Of a stretch of 8,108 nucleotides of DNA, positions 6,758-8,108 are shown piece by piece (the first letter of the stretch is position 1; each line of letters begins with the position of its first letter). A program made the position numbers and the translations under genes. The stretch spans positions 1-8,108 of the forward strand of contig CAAFJQ010000161.1 in NCBI GenBank assembly GCA_900763245.1. The letters are read 5' to 3'. This DNA comes from Bacilli bacterium (GTDB lineage Bacteria; Bacillota_I; Bacilli_A; RFN20; CAG-288). The notes beneath the pieces are model-generated. The model was given only the letters and a program-made list of their open reading frames with translations, was not told where the DNA came from and searched no databases.

Positions 6758-8068
6758 TTAATCTGTCTCATCACTGCTTCTTAAAATTTCAGTCACTTCT
6801 GCATCGACGTCATAGAAAAGAGCGTTGACGACCTTGGCTTTGACAAGGTCTCCAGGCTTGATGGGAAGCTTTGAATAGAGTCTCATCTTGCCGTCGATAT
6901 CATCCGGTGCGTAGAGGTTGCAGATGCAGGAATAGGAGAAATCGTCATTCTGTTCTGTGACTAAGCAAGTATAGGTTTTTCCGATTCTCTCTTTGTTCAG
7001 GCGATAGGAGATCTTCTTCTGCTCCTTCATTACCTTGTTGTATCTTTCGACTTTGACCTTTTCATCGACCTGCTCTTTGAACTTGGCGGCAGGTGTTCCT
7101 TCTTCCGGACAGAACATGAAGCAGCCAAGATGATCGAACTTGATCTCCTTGACCTGCTTCATCAATTCCTCAAAGTCTTCTTCTGTCTCGCCGGGGAAAC
7201 CGACCATGACTGTGGTACGAATGATGCTATCAGGAACTTTCGCTCTGAATTTTGCAATCAGATCGATGATATCCTGTTCGCTTCCTCTTCTTCCCATTCT
7301 CTTTAAAACATGAGGGGCAAAGTGCTGGACAGGAAGATCGAAGTAAGGGGTGAGCTTCTTCTCTTTGGCAAAAAGGTCAATCAGATCATCACTGACTTCA
7401 TCGGGATAGAGATACATCAGTTTGACAAAGTCGAAGCACTCATGCTTAAGAATTTCTTTACATAAATCAGTGAGGGTGAGCCCAATGTCTTTTCCGTACA
7501 TGGAAGTATCCTGAGAGATGACGGTCAGACTTCTGACACCTTCCTTCTCCAACATATTAAGCTCTTCTTTGAGCACTTCAAACGGAACGGACTTGAAGCG
7601 GCCTCTGATATGCGGAATGGCACAGAAATTGCAGAAGTTGTCGCAGCCATCTGAAATACGGAGATAGGCTTCTCTCTTGGGAGAGATGAAGACTCTTCTG
7701 GTAGGATCAATCTGACCGAAAAGCTTTCTGTCCTTGACGAGTTTCTGGAAGTGCTCAGAGAAGTTCTTGTATTCTTCTAGCGGAATCCAGAGGGCAACCT
7801 CAGGAATTTCTTTTTTGAGTTCCTCTAAATAACGGGTGGCAAGACAGCCGGTGACAACGACTGGCTTGTTATAAGAGACCATCTCCAAGATGGCATCGAT
7901 GGATTCTGTTTTTGCAGAATCGATAAAGCCACAGGTGTTGACTATGATGATATCGCTCAATGCGGGATCAGAGACGGTTTCAAATCCGTTCATCTTCAAA
8001 TAAGCGAGAATTTCTTCCAAATCGACCTGATTCTTTGCACAGCCTAATGAAACAATACCAATGTTCAT
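6758..8068 (-). CDS. rimO: Ribosomal protein S12 (Asp) methylthiotransferase RimO (436 aa)
   Basis: Radical-SAM methylthiotransferase that adds a methylthio group to the beta-carbon of the conserved Asp of ribosomal protein S12 (Asp89 in E. coli numbering). It uses two [4Fe-4S] clusters. The N-terminal UPF0004 domain has its three cluster cysteines: C10 in VSLGCAKNQVD, C46 in NTCGFIDSAK and C75 in VTGCLA. The SAM-binding cluster motif CxxxCxxC is C142-C146-C149 in GCDNFCNFCAIPHIRGR. A TRAM domain occupies about residues 365-427. The wording GCAKNQVD, CGFIDSAK and DLPVQHF...LKRMGRRGS separates RimO from the related MiaB and MtaB tRNA enzymes. Length and domain order are normal for the family. 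The start at 8068 is set by GGAGG 7 nt upstream. It is the first gene of the operon. The usual neighbour in many Bacillota (pgsA, from memory) is absent here, and an ABC exporter follows instead. Confidence 0.97.
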   Translation of the reverse strand: MNIGIVSLGCAKNQVDLEEILAYLKMNGFETVSDPALSDIIIVNTCGFIDSAKTESIDAILEMVSYNKPVVVTGCLATRYLEELKKEIPEVALWIPLEEYKNFSEHFQKLVKDRKLFGQIDPTRRVFISPKREAYLRISDGCDNFCNFCAIPHIRGRFKSVPFEVLKEELNMLEKEGVRSLTVISQDTSMYGKDIGLTLTDLCKEILKHECFDFVKLMYLYPDEVSDDLIDLFAKEKKLTPYFDLPVQHFAPHVLKRMGRRGSEQDIIDLIAKFRAKVPDSIIRTTVMVGFPGETEEDFEELMKQVKEIKFDHLGCFMFCPEEGTPAAKFKEQVDEKVKVERYNKVMKEQKKISYRLNKERIGKTYTCLVTEQNDDFSYSCICNLYAPDDIDGKMRLYSKLPIKPGDLVKAKVVNALFYDVDAEVTEILRSSDETD

Positions 8069-8075
8069 AAATCAA

Positions 8076-8080
8076 CCTCC
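8076..8080 (-). promoter_or_regulatory. Shine-Dalgarno site of rimO
   Basis: GGAGG on the minus strand is spaced 7 nt (TTGATTT) from the ATG at 8068. It is a good match that decides the start of the first gene in the operon. Confidence 0.85.
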
Positions 8081-8094
8081 AATTAAGCAAAAGT

Positions 8095-8108
8095 TATTTT
8101 ATAAAATA
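8095..8108 (-). promoter_or_regulatory. AT-only palindrome upstream of rimO, possible -10 region
   Basis: The last 14 bases form a perfect self-complementary AT-only sequence, TATTTTATAAAATA on either strand. Read on the minus strand it contains TATAAA/TAAAAT, which could serve as a -10 element about 30 nt before the rimO start. Any -35 element would lie outside the window, so the promoter cannot be confirmed. It might equally be the tail of an upstream gene's terminator or chance in AT-rich DNA. Confidence 0.25.

Larger units (their letters stand above)
180..8068 (-). other. Six-gene polycistronic operon: rimO - ABC - ABC - cysS - unknown - HD
   Basis: All six genes run the same way with junctions of 3 nt gap, 8 nt overlap, 9 nt gap, 4 nt ATGA overlap and 4 nt ATGA overlap. 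No junction has room for a promoter, an internal terminator or a leader RNA. A strong terminator-like palindrome follows the last stop codon. The first gene has a well-spaced Shine-Dalgarno site, with an AT-rich stretch behind it at the window edge. Co-transcription is inferred from spacing. Promoters inside coding sequence cannot be excluded. Confidence 0.8.

Overview
The window looks like ordinary chromosome from a moderately AT-rich bacterium using the standard genetic code: TGG serves for Trp, and TGA, TAA and TAG are all used as stops. Purine-rich Shine-Dalgarno sites, very tight gene packing and the protein styles suggest a Bacillota-like organism. I lean weakly towards Erysipelotrichia or Clostridia. 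No mobile element, CRISPR array, tRNA or rRNA was seen.

Layout: six genes all lie on the minus strand and fill positions 180-8068 with almost no intergenic space. In transcription order (right to left) they are rimO (ribosomal protein S12 methylthiotransferase), two ABC half-transporters of 622 and 610 aa that look like the two halves of a heterodimeric exporter, cysS (cysteinyl-tRNA synthetase), an unrecognised 168-aa protein, and an HD-domain phosphohydrolase of the dNTPase-like type. Junctions are 3 nt gap, 8 nt overlap, 9 nt gap, ATGA overlap and ATGA overlap. This is best read as one polycistronic unit with extensive translational coupling. Its promoter lies at or beyond the right edge. 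It ends at a long 74-nt imperfect palindrome (106-179) that starts immediately after the last stop codon.

Left edge: positions 1-105 hold only a short lysine/arginine-rich reading frame on the plus strand, probably the 3' end of a convergent gene. The palindrome would then terminate transcription from both sides.

Function: rimO and cysS are translation-related and both touch sulfur/cysteine chemistry. The transporter pair has the asymmetric ATP-site signature of heterodimeric exporters such as LmrCD, BmrCD or TM287/288: Asp in place of the catalytic Glu in one subunit, and a degenerate signature motif in the other. The HD protein probably hydrolyses a nucleotide. I see no clear dedicated new system. 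The points most worth a second look are the orphan 168-aa protein translationally locked between cysS and the HD gene, the CysRS that stops before the family's usual C-terminal tail, the exporter inserted between two translation genes, and the long palindromic terminator.
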